Numbered from the stretch's first letter, positions 43,569-53,747 are shown. The stretch is 64,000 bases of DNA from Pseudoalteromonas shioyasakiensis (GCF_024518675.1 NZ_JANIGL010000003.1:248001-312000), one strand, 5' to 3'. The notes: generated from the letters alone by a model not told the origin. Program-made: numbers and translations.

Positions 43569-43745
43569 ACTAAAGCTTGCCTCCTTTTGCTCGATTACAT
43601 CTTATTTATAACAGGCTAAATGCCAATAGCCAGTTTTTTTATACTGACTGCTCATCTTTTGACTTGTTTGTATAAATTGCAGACAAAAATGTTATTTAAC
43701 GAGCAAAATACTATTTGCAAAAGATTCTTATTTACTATAAATTAC

Positions 43746-43765
43746 CGTTATACTATCACATAACA
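43746..43765 (+). promoter_or_regulatory. Possible Zur operator upstream of rpmE2-rpmJ2
   Basis: CGTTATACTATCACATAACA contains GTTAT and ATAAC half-sites separated by 8 bp and resembles the TGTTATA-N-TATAACA core of Zur boxes. It lies 12 bp before the start codon, with TTGCAA (43715-43720) and TATAAA (43736-43741) as possible promoter hexamers. Paralogous L31/L36 genes are classic Zur targets in gammaproteobacteria. Confidence 0.45.
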
Positions 43766-43776
43766 TAGAGTTCATT

Positions 43777-44028
43777 ATGAAACCAAATATTCACCCTGAT
43801 TACCAAACTGTTGCTTTTCACGATACAGCTGCTGACAGTTATTTTATTATTGGTTCAACAATAAAAACGAACCGCACTATTGAGCTAGATGGTAAAACCT
43901 ACCCTTATGTGCCGATTGATGTGTCGAGTGATTCTCACCCGTTTTATACTGGTAAGCAGAAGACAGTCGCCAGTGATGGCCGCGTAGCAGCGTTTAATCG
44001 CCGCTTTAAAAACCTCGCGACTAAATAG
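43777..44028 (+). CDS. rpmE2: 50S ribosomal protein L31 type B
   Basis: This 83-aa protein begins [20 protein letters not shown] and has the type B hallmark [12 protein letters not shown] near residue 53 and RVAAFNRRF. It lacks the CxxC zinc ligands of the primary L31, so it can replace it when zinc is scarce. Followed 9 bp later by rpmJ2, giving a two-gene operon. Confidence 0.95.
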   Translation: MKPNIHPDYQTVAFHDTAADSYFIIGSTIKTNRTIELDGKTYPYVPIDVSSDSHPFYTGKQKTVASDGRVAAFNRRFKNLATK

Positions 44029-44037
44029 GAGAAGACA

Positions 44038-44181
44038 ATGAAAGTATTAAGCTCGTTAAAAAGTGCTAAAAACCGCCCTGGCTGTCAAATTGTAAAGCGC
44101 AAAGGCCGTGTGTTTGTGATCTGTAAAGACAACCCACGCTTCAAAGCTGTGCAAGGTATGAAGAAGAAAGGGAAGAAATAA
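44038..44181 (+). CDS. rpmJ2: 50S ribosomal protein L36, zinc-independent paralogue
   Basis: This 47-aa protein starts [16 protein letters not shown], continues [19 protein letters not shown] and ends in a basic KKKGKK tail. Only two Cys remain and the zinc-binding His position is Arg, as in YkgO-type L36. Ribosome site AGGAGAAGA lies directly before the ATG, 9 bp after rpmE2. A strong hairpin follows. Confidence 0.93.
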   Translation: MKVLSSLKSAKNRPGCQIVKRKGRVFVICKDNPRFKAVQGMKKKGKK

Positions 44182-44196
44182 CGTGCCAGTTGAGCT

Positions 44197-44228
44197 ATTT
44201 GTGCGCTTTATTTATAACGCGCACAAAT
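44197..44228. terminator. Hairpin terminator after rpmJ2
   Basis: ATTTGTGCGC and GCGCACAAAT form a 10-bp stem with a 12-nt loop between the convergent rpmJ2 and cytochrome b562-like genes. The plus-strand tail is A-rich rather than T-rich, so termination efficiency is uncertain. Confidence 0.6.
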
Positions 44229-44239
44229 AAACGATGACA

Positions 44240-44629
44240 CTACTTACCAAACAATAACTCCCAAAACCCTGGTGGCTCATGTAATTCATGATACTGCTTA
44301 CGCAAGCCATCAATCGCTTTTAAAGGTTTTTTCGCTGCCTCTAAGCCCTCACTATTAGCAAGTTGTTTTGCCAGTTTTGCTTTTGCTGTTACTTTATCAA
44401 GTCCTTGCAGTGATTTTTGTGCTTCTTTATTAAATCCAGCAAGCTTGCTTTGCTCTACTAACGTTATAAATTCATCGATCGCCAGATTAAACTCTTGCAG
44501 TTGCGTTGCTTGAACACTTTGCTTGTAAGCAAGGCCCATGTTTTTCATGGTGGTTTCTAAGTTATTCTCTTCAACAGCGAAGACACTTTGGTTCAATAGT
44601 AATACGAACACACAAAAAATTGCTTTCAT
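44240..44629 (-). CDS. Cytochrome b562 family periplasmic protein
   Basis: This 129-aa protein has a signal peptide (MKAIFCVFVLLLNQSVFAVE) and a four-helix bundle. The N-terminal Met in LETTMKNMGLAYK and C-terminal His in LRKQYHELHE match the Met/His heme ligands of cytochrome b562. The C-terminus has an extra PPGFWELLFGK tail. Electron-transfer role not known. Monocistronic by appearance. Confidence 0.72.
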   Translation of the reverse strand: MKAIFCVFVLLLNQSVFAVEENNLETTMKNMGLAYKQSVQATQLQEFNLAIDEFITLVEQSKLAGFNKEAQKSLQGLDKVTAKAKLAKQLANSEGLEAAKKPLKAIDGLRKQYHELHEPPGFWELLFGK

Positions 44630-44784
44630 TAAATAAAACCCTAAAGGTTGATGACATCAGATATGCTAAAATGCATATTATATAGCACTCTAGTTAGAAA
44701 TATAGCCTTCCCTAAAGTGAGGTTGTTATGTATGCTCTAGTTCTACAAGGATTTGTTCGTTTATTAATAATTTAGTGAGTTCAA

Positions 44785-45861
44785 ATGCCTTTATCTCGTT
44801 TATTTATCTACCTTTCATGTTTTTTTATACTGTTAAATTCATTTAATGTTTATGGCTTAAATGTCACTTTCATTAACCCGGGATTCTCTAATACCGCTGA
44901 TGGTGATAACAACACGGGTAACTTTTGGTTTAAAGTATCTAACCAAATGGAAAATGTTGCTGATGATTTAGCAATAAATTTGACTGTAAAATACGCTAAT
45001 CGAAACCATATTTTAATGAAAGAGCTGATCCGCGAAGCGGTCATTGATAATCCTGACTACCTAATTTTGGTTGACGAAAAGAGTGTTGCTAGTGAATATT
45101 TAACCAAATTAAATACCAAAGACATTCCTATCTATTTTTTACTCAATAAGCCTGATCCCGATAGGCTCGCTACTCTACACCGAGATGGCTTAAACATTAT
45201 CGGTAGTGTCATACCTGACAACTATAATGCAGGCAAAGATCTCGCTCATCTACTTTTTAACAAGCATACATTAACATCTAATCAGCCAGCTAATATACTC
45301 GCTTTATTTGGGGACTATACCACTGCAGCCTCAGTCGAACGTGCTCAAGGCTTGCAAAGATTCGCAGAGCAAAAACAATCCCTCAATATTATTGCTCAAG
45401 ATGTCGCAAATTGGTCAGAAGATGAAAGCTATATTAAAACCATGGCTTTTTTGCAGCTTGCCCCTGAAATTAATATTATATGGTGCGCAAATGACGCGAT
45501 TGGTTTTGGTGCTAAAAGAGCCATTAGAAAGCTAAAAAAACAAAATATATTAGTTGGTGGTGTGAATTGGGATGCCCCGCCAAAAGATTTAACGCCGTTA
45601 GATGTTTCTCTCGGTGGACATGTTTTGCTAGGGGCTTTAGGGCTGATTGCAATTTATGATCACCACCAAGACCCAGCTAAGTGGCCCGCTTCCCACCAAG
45701 TTACTGCGATATTTAAACCGCTTTCCAGTGAAAACCAAGAGCTGGCTAAACGTATCAATAACAATCGGTTAAAAAACATCGATTTTCGCATGTTCAGTAA
45801 AACATCTGCTTCGTGGCGGCCATTTACAATTGATAACCTATTAGATGCCGCTAATAATTAA
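44785..45861 (+). CDS. Orphan periplasmic sugar-type substrate-binding protein
   Basis: This 358-aa protein has a signal peptide (LFIYLSCFFILLNSFNVYGLN) and a type I periplasmic-binding fold (VTFINPGFSNTADGDN, YLILVDEKSV, LALFGDYTTAASVERAQGL, IWCANDAIGFGAKRAI), as in ribose/autoinducer-2 binding proteins. No ABC ATPase or permease lies next to it, so it may act as a sensor or chemotaxis input. Next to, and convergent with, the glucosylglycerate genes. Confidence 0.78.
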   Translation: MPLSRLFIYLSCFFILLNSFNVYGLNVTFINPGFSNTADGDNNTGNFWFKVSNQMENVADDLAINLTVKYANRNHILMKELIREAVIDNPDYLILVDEKSVASEYLTKLNTKDIPIYFLLNKPDPDRLATLHRDGLNIIGSVIPDNYNAGKDLAHLLFNKHTLTSNQPANILALFGDYTTAASVERAQGLQRFAEQKQSLNIIAQDVANWSEDESYIKTMAFLQLAPEINIIWCANDAIGFGAKRAIRKLKKQNILVGGVNWDAPPKDLTPLDVSLGGHVLLGALGLIAIYDHHQDPAKWPASHQVTAIFKPLSSENQELAKRINNNRLKNIDFRMFSKTSASWRPFTIDNLLDAANN

Positions 45862-45918
45862 GGCTTTATTGACTCACCAGCTAAAGCCCTCAATCTGTCT
45901 ACTCTTTTAAACATACCG

Positions 45919-47691
45919 TTATTGTTTATTTGATAACCATAATGCTTGATAAGGTTCCAGCTCTAATGTCTGTAAATCTTTATCTAAGGTTTGAGCCGAT
46001 ATAAGCTCAAACCATTGCTCTGTGTCAATCAAATTAAGATCAGCTAAGACCAATGTTTGAGGTTCATCACTAATGTTATAGACGCAGAATATACTTTGTC
46101 TGCGATCGATACTTTGCCGCCAAAAACCAAACAACGCCCCCGTTAAATGCAGCGTAAATTGTGTCGCATTGGGATGAAAAGCATCTTGCTGCTTACGTAT
46201 CGCCAATAAGTTATTAATACGAGTAAAGACATGATAATGATGACTCGATTGATCTGATAGTTTTTCAAGCAGTGCCTTCTCTTGCCAGCGATGACGGTTT
46301 ATACAGCGATTATGTTGGCTATTTTCAAATCGTTCATAGTCATTGGTTGTACCAAGTAAACTATGGATGTATAAGCCTGGGATCCCTTCTAAGGCAAACA
46401 TAATAGCGTGAGCACAGGCAAAACGCTGTAGACCCCACTTATCTACTCCTTTATGTGTTCCTTGTAAAGCATCAAATAATGCGATGTTCAATTCATACGG
46501 TGAACTGGTGCCATTATTTGCAGTTCGCATAGAAACCTTGCCACCAAAGCGACTAATGGTATTAACCATTTGACCAAGTTGTTGCTCATCAAGTAAGCCC
46601 TCTGCAGGGCGTAAACCAATACCGTCATGTGAGGCGATAAAGTTAAAGTAAGCAGTGCCGTTCTGTGCCGGTGGCATACTCATCATCCAGTGCTTTAGCG
46701 CTTTGCTATCACCACTGAGTAAGGTATGTAATAGTAATGGAGGTAAGGAAAAATTATAAATACAATGGGCTTCGTTGGCATTACCAAAGTAAGATAAATT
46801 TTCACGATTTGGAATATTTGTTTCAGTGATAATAACTGCACTTGGCTCTACATGTTCTATTAAAGTCCGTAATAAACGAATCACTTCGTGTGTTTGCGGT
46901 AAATTAATGCACGAAGTGTTCAGCTCTTTCCACAAAAAGGCCACTGCATCTAGTCGAAAAATCTTTACTCCATTGTCTAAGTAGTGGCGAATAATACCCA
47001 CGAATTCATTAAGGACTAATGGATTTGCAAAGTCTAAATCGACCTGATCTGGACTAAAAGTACACCATACATGACGCTCACCCAAGGCTGTTTGTACCGT
47101 GTTTAATAAAGGCGACGTTCTTGGCCTAACAACTCCAGATACATCATCCGTTAAGTTCGCGGTTTTAAAATAACTCAGGCCAGGCTCTTTACCTTGTATA
47201 AAATTTTCAAACCAACGACTTCGGCTTGAACAATGGTTGATCACTAAATCAGCCATGAGTTTTACATCTTGAGCAATGCCTTGGATATCTTCCCAGCTCC
47301 CTAATGATTCATTCACTTGAACATAATTCATTACCGCAAAGCCTTCATCTGAGCTATACGGATAAAATGGTAATATATGTAATGCGTTGATTGTTCCTGC
47401 ACATTGATTTTTCATAAACCGATGCAAGGTATGTAAAGGCGGTTCACTCGGTACAGCGACCGCCTGATCTGCGTCTTGGTAACGCATGATGGAATCGCCG
47501 TACGCGATAAGAATGACGTCTTGTTGATCCCAGCGATTTTTATGGGGTGTTGGGTCGCGTACTGGATCATCTTTTAACATGGTGGTGATCAACATGCTGG
47601 CTAGCGCATCAATACTCATACATAGATCAACACCTTCGTATATACTCGCTAAATGTTGTTCAACCCGTTGTTCAAATAACGCTTTACTCAT
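45919..47691 (-). CDS. GH13 sucrose-phosphorylase-like enzyme, probable glucosylglycerate phosphorylase
   Basis: This 590-aa alpha-amylase-family enzyme has the nucleophile in [12 protein letters not shown], the acid/base Glu in [10 protein letters not shown], the third carboxylate in [15 protein letters not shown], and an [17 protein letters not shown] loop as in sucrose phosphorylases. Its operon partners make glucosyl-3-phosphoglycerate, so phosphorolysis of glucosylglycerate to glucose-1-phosphate and D-glycerate is the best prediction. The residues that choose between sucrose and glucosylglycerate cannot be judged here. Confidence 0.82.
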   Translation of the reverse strand: MSKALFEQRVEQHLASIYEGVDLCMSIDALASMLITTMLKDDPVRDPTPHKNRWDQQDVILIAYGDSIMRYQDADQAVAVPSEPPLHTLHRFMKNQCAGTINALHILPFYPYSSDEGFAVMNYVQVNESLGSWEDIQGIAQDVKLMADLVINHCSSRSRWFENFIQGKEPGLSYFKTANLTDDVSGVVRPRTSPLLNTVQTALGERHVWCTFSPDQVDLDFANPLVLNEFVGIIRHYLDNGVKIFRLDAVAFLWKELNTSCINLPQTHEVIRLLRTLIEHVEPSAVIITETNIPNRENLSYFGNANEAHCIYNFSLPPLLLHTLLSGDSKALKHWMMSMPPAQNGTAYFNFIASHDGIGLRPAEGLLDEQQLGQMVNTISRFGGKVSMRTANNGTSSPYELNIALFDALQGTHKGVDKWGLQRFACAHAIMFALEGIPGLYIHSLLGTTNDYERFENSQHNRCINRHRWQEKALLEKLSDQSSHHYHVFTRINNLLAIRKQQDAFHPNATQFTLHLTGALFGFWRQSIDRRQSIFCVYNISDEPQTLVLADLNLIDTEQWFELISAQTLDKDLQTLELEPYQALWLSNKQ

Positions 47692-47705
47692 ACCCTACCC
47701 CATTT

Positions 47706-48929
47706 TTATGCTGAAAACTCTTTATTATCAAGCTCTACCGCTTCTTCTAATCGTGCGAATACATCTGGCATTGCAGACGCTACGCGGTTCCAACTTGGCA
47801 CAAAAGGCGCTTCCATTGGGTGTTGTAAAAAGTGTTCGCCGGCATTCATGATATTTTGTGCGAACATTTCGACGGCTTTTTCTTCTTGGTGAATATCTAA
47901 TGTTAGGCCATTCATCATCGCATCGTTGTGGTATGTTTCAATAAAGTCCAACGCAATACGGTAGTATGTAGCTTTAAGTGAGCGAATAGTTTCGGTAGTA
48001 AATGTAACGCCTTGTGTGGCTAGTTTTCTAAATAACGCTTTGGTAATATCAATCGACATTTTTGATAATCCAGCCGCTTGATTATCCAGTGAAAGCGCCT
48101 GATGTTTATGGTCATAGTTATCTGCAATATCGACTTGGCACAAACGGTTATGTGAATAGTTACGATACATCTCAGATAATACGCCAATTTCTAAGCCCCA
48201 ATCACTTGGGATACGAATGTCGTTAAGCACATCCCGACGGAACGAAAACTCCCCCGCTAATGGATAACGAAACGAGTCCATATATTCTAAATAATCGGTA
48301 CTTCCTAAAATAGTTTTAAACGAGCGCAACAACGGTGTAACCAATAAACGAGACACTCGACCATTGATTTTCCCATCGGCTGTACGCGGGTAAAACCCTT
48401 TACAGAACTCATAGTTAAAGCGAGGGTGAGCAACAGGGTAAATTAAACGTGCTAAAAGGCCACGATCATAGGTTAAAATATCGCAATCATGCAGTGCGAT
48501 GGATTCTACTTTTGCCGTGGCAAGTTTATAGCCCATGCAATACCAGACATTTCGCCCTTTCCCCAGCTCTCTTGGTGCAACACCCAGTTGTTGTAATTCT
48601 TTATCAAGTGCCTGTAAGCGTGGCCCTTCATTCCATAAAACCCGGTGTGGCTGATCAAGCTCAGCAAAAAACTTCAAAGCACTGCGATATTGGCTTTCAT
48701 CAGCTCTGTCTAACCCGATGGTAATTTGTGATAAATAAGGCACATGCTTTAATTCTTTGACGATATTTTGTAGTGCAGGTCCTTCAAGCTCACTGTATAA
48801 CGACGGTAATATAAGCCCCATTGGACGCTGTTTAGAAAACTCAACGAGCTCGGCTTCTAGCTCTGCTACTGGACGGTCTGCAATATTATGCAATGTCGTG
48901 ATTATGCCATTTTGGTAAAAATCAGCCAT
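47706..48929 (-). CDS. gpgS: Glucosyl-3-phosphoglycerate synthase (GpgS-like, GT81)
   Basis: This 407-aa GT-A glycosyltransferase has LPSLYSELEGPAL, ITIGLDRAD, ALHDCDILTYDR (the DxD-type metal motif), YPLAGEFSFRRDV and WGLEIGVLSEMYR. These features match GpgS/MgtA-type enzymes that transfer glucose from NDP-glucose to 3-phosphoglycerate. It overlaps the upstream kinase-phosphatase gene by 8 bp and is 15 bp from the phosphorylase gene. Confidence 0.83.
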   Translation of the reverse strand: MADFYQNGIITTLHNIADRPVAELEAELVEFSKQRPMGLILPSLYSELEGPALQNIVKELKHVPYLSQITIGLDRADESQYRSALKFFAELDQPHRVLWNEGPRLQALDKELQQLGVAPRELGKGRNVWYCMGYKLATAKVESIALHDCDILTYDRGLLARLIYPVAHPRFNYEFCKGFYPRTADGKINGRVSRLLVTPLLRSFKTILGSTDYLEYMDSFRYPLAGEFSFRRDVLNDIRIPSDWGLEIGVLSEMYRNYSHNRLCQVDIADNYDHKHQALSLDNQAAGLSKMSIDITKALFRKLATQGVTFTTETIRSLKATYYRIALDFIETYHNDAMMNGLTLDIHQEEKAVEMFAQNIMNAGEHFLQHPMEAPFVPSWNRVASAMPDVFARLEEAVELDNKEFSA

Positions 48930-50646
48930 GTGATTGCTCCTGTTTTGACGCGAGTTGCGCTTTAATAATTTGTAAGTCGGCTACCTCATCAATCCAGCCT
49001 AACGGTGCTGGACGTTCACTAACACGCCATGGTTTATGTGCTAATTTAGCTTTTGCTTTGCTATTTGGATTAGTAATTAAAATTGCGATATCTGCTTCAT
49101 CAAGCATGGCCATATCGTTCTGGCTATCCCCTAACGCAATAGTGGTAAATGGATGACGATAATGCTGCTTAAATTGCTCTAATAGCCAACTCTGCGCTTG
49201 CCCCTTATTAGTTTGCTTATTCAAATGAATAAACCGGCCACCAACCAATACTTCATAAGCAAGAGATTCCATAAGTGCTAAAAATGCACCAAGCTGCTCA
49301 TCATCCCCTTGCCAATAGATTGGATCTGAATATTCCCGTGTTAAAGCAAGTTCACTCTGCGCAGTACTCAAACCTGTAAGCTCTGTGACTTCTTGTTTAC
49401 TAAGTTCACTAAATAAGCGATAACAGTTGCTAAATGCACTTGCATGGCTTTTTAAATCCTCATGCAGTTTCGCGCATCTTGGTGCTAGCGCATAACGCCA
49501 GTACAGCTCAAGTTCTTCACAGCCAATTGGCTTAATAGGAAAGAAAAATTTGGGGATATAAATCGCCGAACCATTTTCGGTAATAAATGGCTGGTTATGC
49601 CCTAGCATAGCTTGTAATTGAGTGACTTCTGCAAATGTTTTACTGGTATTAAATACGACAGTAATTCCTGAATCAGCTAGCTGAGCCAAAAATGGCTTAA
49701 TTGCAGCACAGTCATAATCATCATGATTGAGTAATGTGCCATCCAAATCGGTGAATATTAGCGGCTGTGGAACTGAGTCTGCTTTTAGAGTCATTGCGCT
49801 GATGTCTCGCGCTTCATCTAACGTAAGAAGTGCGTCAACGCTTTCGGGTAAAGTTTGCAAGTTCTCACGCGTTATGCGTTCAAAATGAGAAATAAACCTA
49901 ACTAAGCTCGCCTCATCAAATGTGCCCTTACCGGTGCCTTTTTTTGCTAGTAACTTTTGTTCTTGCTCTAAACGCCATCCATACACATCTTCAAACGATG
50001 GTGCTTGTAACATCACAGTATAATCAATTAAAGCAAAGACATTTTGATATTCATTTGCTAAACAACTATTTACGCAGCGACGCCACATACCTGCATCGTC
50101 TTCGTGTTGCTCAAGTTCATTAATGGGTTGCTCTAATTGATAAGGCTGCTGAGCCGTGCTACCAACACACCAGCCTTCAAATAAGATGATATCGACCGGC
50201 TTTTCATTTTTTTGCCATAGCTGTTTTGCAACGGGATCATCGCTTTGTTTATCAAACTGAGGTAAGGCGATACCGGTTTTACCCGCGAGTAAATCTGTTA
50301 TGGTCTGTTTCATTAACTCGGTATCATGGGTCCCTGGTACGCCTCGAGTAGCAAATAATGGGTGAACATCTTTGGCTAAACTAGCACGATGCGCGGCACT
50401 GTAATAAAAGTCATCAATTGAAATACTGATACTATTGAATTCAGTGTTACTGTTTATCCAGGTCACTAAGAAATCTGCTAGTGTGGTTTTCCCTGAACCT
50501 TGACAGCCATTCACTGCAACTAGCATAGATTGATTTGAAGGCTTAGCTGAAACAATATCTTCGGCTAAAGGGATAAAGAATTGCTCACTTAAATATTGAT
50601 ATTTAAGTGGTAACTGATGCTTTACTAAAAACGGGGTAATATCCAC
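48922..50646 (-). CDS. Fusion of glycerate kinase and glucosyl/mannosyl-3-phosphoglycerate phosphatase
   Basis: This 574-aa protein has two domains. Residues about 1-285 are a P-loop kinase with Walker A GCQGSGKTT (47-55), SIDDFYYS and LFEGWCVG, typical of plant/GLYK-type D-glycerate 3-kinase. Residues about 292-574 are a HAD phosphatase with DLDGT (300-304), VVFNTSKT, and GDSQNDMAML, matching mannosyl-3-phosphoglycerate phosphatase. One chain thus regenerates 3-phosphoglycerate from glycerate and dephosphorylates the GpgS product (inference from domains). First gene of the operon. Confidence 0.85.
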   Translation of the reverse strand: MDITPFLVKHQLPLKYQYLSEQFFIPLAEDIVSAKPSNQSMLVAVNGCQGSGKTTLADFLVTWINSNTEFNSISISIDDFYYSAAHRASLAKDVHPLFATRGVPGTHDTELMKQTITDLLAGKTGIALPQFDKQSDDPVAKQLWQKNEKPVDIILFEGWCVGSTAQQPYQLEQPINELEQHEDDAGMWRRCVNSCLANEYQNVFALIDYTVMLQAPSFEDVYGWRLEQEQKLLAKKGTGKGTFDEASLVRFISHFERITRENLQTLPESVDALLTLDEARDISAMTLKADSVPQPLIFTDLDGTLLNHDDYDCAAIKPFLAQLADSGITVVFNTSKTFAEVTQLQAMLGHNQPFITENGSAIYIPKFFFPIKPIGCEELELYWRYALAPRCAKLHEDLKSHASAFSNCYRLFSELSKQEVTELTGLSTAQSELALTREYSDPIYWQGDDEQLGAFLALMESLAYEVLVGGRFIHLNKQTNKGQAQSWLLEQFKQHYRHPFTTIALGDSQNDMAMLDEADIAILITNPNSKAKAKLAHKPWRVSERPAPLGWIDEVADLQIIKAQLASKQEQSHG

Positions 50647-50742
50647 TATATTGGCCTCTTTACCTATCTCACCATCTTAATATTAATAATACTAAATGCA
50701 GATAGCAGACCAATATTTAAAATCTATAAATTTTAATAGGTT

Positions 50743-50774
50743 AAAAAAATAGCGCATGTGAAATGCGCTATTTT
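50743..50774 (-). terminator. Rho-independent terminator of the upp-uraA operon
   Basis: On the minus strand AAAATAGCGCA/TGCGCTATTTT (11-bp stem, 7-nt loop) ends in TTTTTTT. It lies 31 bp after the uraA stop. Confidence 0.85.
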
Positions 50775-50804
50775 GGTGCAATATAGAAAGTGTTTGTACT
50801 GTTG

Positions 50805-52055
50805 TTATGCAGGCTTCTGTGCTTTTGGTAATACCAAGTTTAATACAATCCCTAAGATTGCACATAAACTAACACCTTGTAAGCTAAATTCACTACCGCC
50901 GATGTGCATACCACCAATACCGCACACTAAAATCAGTGCAACAATCGATAAATTACGCGGTGCGGTTAGATCTTCACCTGATTTGACTAATGAATTAAGG
51001 CCAACCACAGCTATCGAGCCAAATAGCAAGATCATGATCCCCCCCATCACTGGCACGGGTATCGTTTGTAAACCAGCGCCCATTTTTGCCACAAACGCTA
51101 AAATGATCGCTATCACAGCAGTCCACATCATCACTTTTGGATTAAAGTTACGCGTCAGCATCACCGCACCTGTTACTTCAGAGTAAGTCGTATTAGGCGG
51201 ACCGCCGAAAATTGATGCTGCTGTCGTGGCTAAACCATCACCAAACAAGGTGCGGTGCAAGCCTGGTTTTTTCAGGTAATCCTTATTAGTGACTTGGCTG
51301 ATGGCCATCATATCGCCAATGTGTTCAATAGCGGGAGCAATTGCAACAGGAACCATAAATAGTACTGCCTGCCATTTAAATTCAGGCCAAGTAAACGCAG
51401 GCATAGCAATCCACTGTGCATCACTGACGGCATCAAATTGCACGATACCTAATACAAGCGATACACTGTAACCTGCCACAACCCCCGCTAAAATAGGGAT
51501 AAGCTTAAAAACACCTTTCCCCCAAACGGCAAATATCAAGGTAACCAACAAAGAAAATGCGGCCACCCAAATTGCTTGCTCATAAGGGATCAACTGTACG
51601 GAGCCATCACCGCTTTTACCCATAGCCATATTAACTGCAACAGGTGCCAGCGCTAAACCAATCACCATGATCACAGGACCGACAACTACTGGCGGTAAAA
51701 TTTTATGTAAGCTTGCAACACCTTTTAATTTAACTAAAATGCTTAGCAGCATGTACGCAAAACCTGCCGCCATTAAGCCACCCATAGTGGCTGGTACGCC
51801 CCACATTTGTACACATGCAATAATAGGTGCTATAAACGCAAATGACGACGCTAAAAATATGGGCACCTGTCCTTTTGTGACCAAATGAAACAGTAAAGTA
51901 CCCACGCCTGCAGTAAATAGTGCAACATTAGGATCTAGTCCCGTTAAAAGCGGCACTAATACGAGCGCACCAAAGGCGACAAATAACATTTGCGCCCCGG
52001 TTAAGATGGTTTTGATAGAAAAGGCTGACTCTTGATTCACACTATTTTTAGTCAC
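50805..52055 (-). CDS. uraA: Uracil permease, NCS2 family
   Basis: This 416-aa protein has 14 predicted TM helices. The motif FGGPPNTTYSEVTGAV and the preceding IEHIGDMMAIS carry the conserved Glu and NCS2 signature seen in UraA. It takes up uracil by proton symport. The start is 9 bp after upp, so the two genes form the salvage operon upp-uraA. Confidence 0.93.
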   Translation of the reverse strand: MTKNSVNQESAFSIKTILTGAQMLFVAFGALVLVPLLTGLDPNVALFTAGVGTLLFHLVTKGQVPIFLASSFAFIAPIIACVQMWGVPATMGGLMAAGFAYMLLSILVKLKGVASLHKILPPVVVGPVIMVIGLALAPVAVNMAMGKSGDGSVQLIPYEQAIWVAAFSLLVTLIFAVWGKGVFKLIPILAGVVAGYSVSLVLGIVQFDAVSDAQWIAMPAFTWPEFKWQAVLFMVPVAIAPAIEHIGDMMAISQVTNKDYLKKPGLHRTLFGDGLATTAASIFGGPPNTTYSEVTGAVMLTRNFNPKVMMWTAVIAIILAFVAKMGAGLQTIPVPVMGGIMILLFGSIAVVGLNSLVKSGEDLTAPRNLSIVALILVCGIGGMHIGGSEFSLQGVSLCAILGIVLNLVLPKAQKPA

Positions 52056-52064
52056 AATAATAGC

Positions 52065-52694
52065 CTAAACCGTACCAAATATTTTATCACCCGCATCACC
52101 AAGACCTGGGATGATATAACCCTTCTCATTCAAATGAGAGTCTAACGAGGCGGTAAAGATTTCTATATCAGGGTGGGCAGCGAGTGTTTTTTCTACGCCT
52201 TCAGGAGCTGCAACTAGTACAATGACCTTGATTTCTTTACAGCCTGCTTTTTTTAGCATATCAATAGTGGCTATCATAGAGCCACCTGTTGCAAGCATAG
52301 GGTCAATAACCAAACTTAAGCGCTCATCTATTTTGCCTACTAGCTTTTCAAAATAAGGAATAGGCTCAAGTGTTTCTTCATTTCGCTGCAGTCCAACGAC
52401 ACTCACTTTAGCTGCGGGTAATAACTGCATTACCCCATCCATCATACCAAGACCGGCACGTAAAATAGGTACCACAGTGATTTTCTTACCTTTGATATGC
52501 TCTACTTCAAGCTTATTACTATCCCAGCTTTGAATTTCAACTTTTTCAAGTGGCAAGTTTTTGGTGGCTTCATAGGTTAATAAGGTACCCACTTCAGATG
52601 AAAGTTCACGAAAACTTTTAGTACTGATGCCATACTCGCGCATTAGGCCTAGTTTATGTTGAACAAGGGGGTGATTTATTACATGAATTGTCAT
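52065..52694 (-). CDS. upp: Uracil phosphoribosyltransferase
   Basis: This 209-aa PRTase has the PRPP-binding motif [19 protein letters not shown], the uracil-binding C-terminal [17 protein letters not shown] and [13 protein letters not shown]. It converts uracil and PRPP to UMP. Length equals the E. coli enzyme. Confidence 0.96.
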   Translation of the reverse strand: MTIHVINHPLVQHKLGLMREYGISTKSFRELSSEVGTLLTYEATKNLPLEKVEIQSWDSNKLEVEHIKGKKITVVPILRAGLGMMDGVMQLLPAAKVSVVGLQRNEETLEPIPYFEKLVGKIDERLSLVIDPMLATGGSMIATIDMLKKAGCKEIKVIVLVAAPEGVEKTLAAHPDIEIFTASLDSHLNEKGYIIPGLGDAGDKIFGTV

Positions 52695-52895
52695 TTTAGT
52701 GCCTGATAGAAATTAAACTTGCCTTATTTTAGCGTAAAAATACTAAACTGACTTTTAAAAAATGCTAACTCATAGCAAATTAATTAAGAGTAATTTATAT
52801 AGTAGACTTAAATACGCTTTTTATATCATTAAACACAACAATATATTATCAAATAGCACCTAAACGGGTATAGTTTATTATTATATTTCGTAAGC

Positions 52896-53747
52896 ATGGC
52901 GCATGGCATGAAAGTCCCCATAATTTTCGTTTTAAGTCTCTGTGTATTATTTGTTTCTTCGCTTAGTGCTGAGCAAAAGCAACTAACTAAAATACAAATA
53001 GTGAGTGACTTTATCCCTGAAGATAACAAGGCTGATAGAAATATCGCAAATAAAATTATGTTAACAATTGGGGAGGAATTATCCCCCGATACGTCATTAG
53101 AGTTTATACCTGCGAGCCGGTTACGCGCATGGAAACAGCTAAAAACAATGCCCGATGTATGTTTGTACAATAAAGTAAAAAATGATGAACGCCAGCACAG
53201 TGCCTTTTTCAATCAATATCCAATCATGGCTTTTCCGGCTAATAGATTAGTAATTTACAACCATCCAGAATTACCTCAAAATTTAACTTTAGAGGATGTC
53301 ATTCAAAAACATAAATTTTTAATTGGCATTTCTGCGGGTCGTTCTTATGGCAAGAACATCGACCAATACATAACCTCTCATCCAGATTCCTTTATAAACA
53401 TTGCTGGAGAAACGAGCTCACGACGTTTACATAAAATGTTATTTCAAAATAAGCTAGACGCCATATTAGAATACACCGCTGTGCTTAAAGATCGTTTTAA
53501 AAACGATCCCCGAATCGATAAAGTACGTTTTTTATCAATAGATGAAGAAAGTCATGCGGTATTTGGTTACCTTGCCTGCTCTCGCTCAGAGCAAGGAAAA
53601 CTTAACATTGCTGCATTTGATAAAGTGTTAAAGCAAACGTCAATGCAAGATCAGATCATAAAGCTCCATCAGCAAGTGTTTAGTGAACCCGAAAGAAGCT
53701 TATTAATTTCTGCATTAAAGGCAAAATTTAATTTGCCACTCAATTAA
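52896..53747 (+). CDS. SBP_bac_3-like periplasmic solute-binding protein
   Basis: This 283-aa protein has a signal peptide (MKVPIIFVLSLCVLFVSSLSA from the fifth codon) and a type II periplasmic fold (IQIVSDFIPEDNK, VIYNHPELPQNLTLEDVIQ, LIGISAGRSYGKNID, LDAILEYTAVL). It resembles the family of solitary ABC-type binding proteins common in Alteromonadales. There are no transporter partners. ATG 52896 and ATG 52908 are both possible starts; neither has a strong ribosome site. Confidence 0.75.
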   Translation: MAHGMKVPIIFVLSLCVLFVSSLSAEQKQLTKIQIVSDFIPEDNKADRNIANKIMLTIGEELSPDTSLEFIPASRLRAWKQLKTMPDVCLYNKVKNDERQHSAFFNQYPIMAFPANRLVIYNHPELPQNLTLEDVIQKHKFLIGISAGRSYGKNIDQYITSHPDSFINIAGETSSRRLHKMLFQNKLDAILEYTAVLKDRFKNDPRIDKVRFLSIDEESHAVFGYLACSRSEQGKLNIAAFDKVLKQTSMQDQIIKLHQQVFSEPERSLLISALKAKFNLPLN

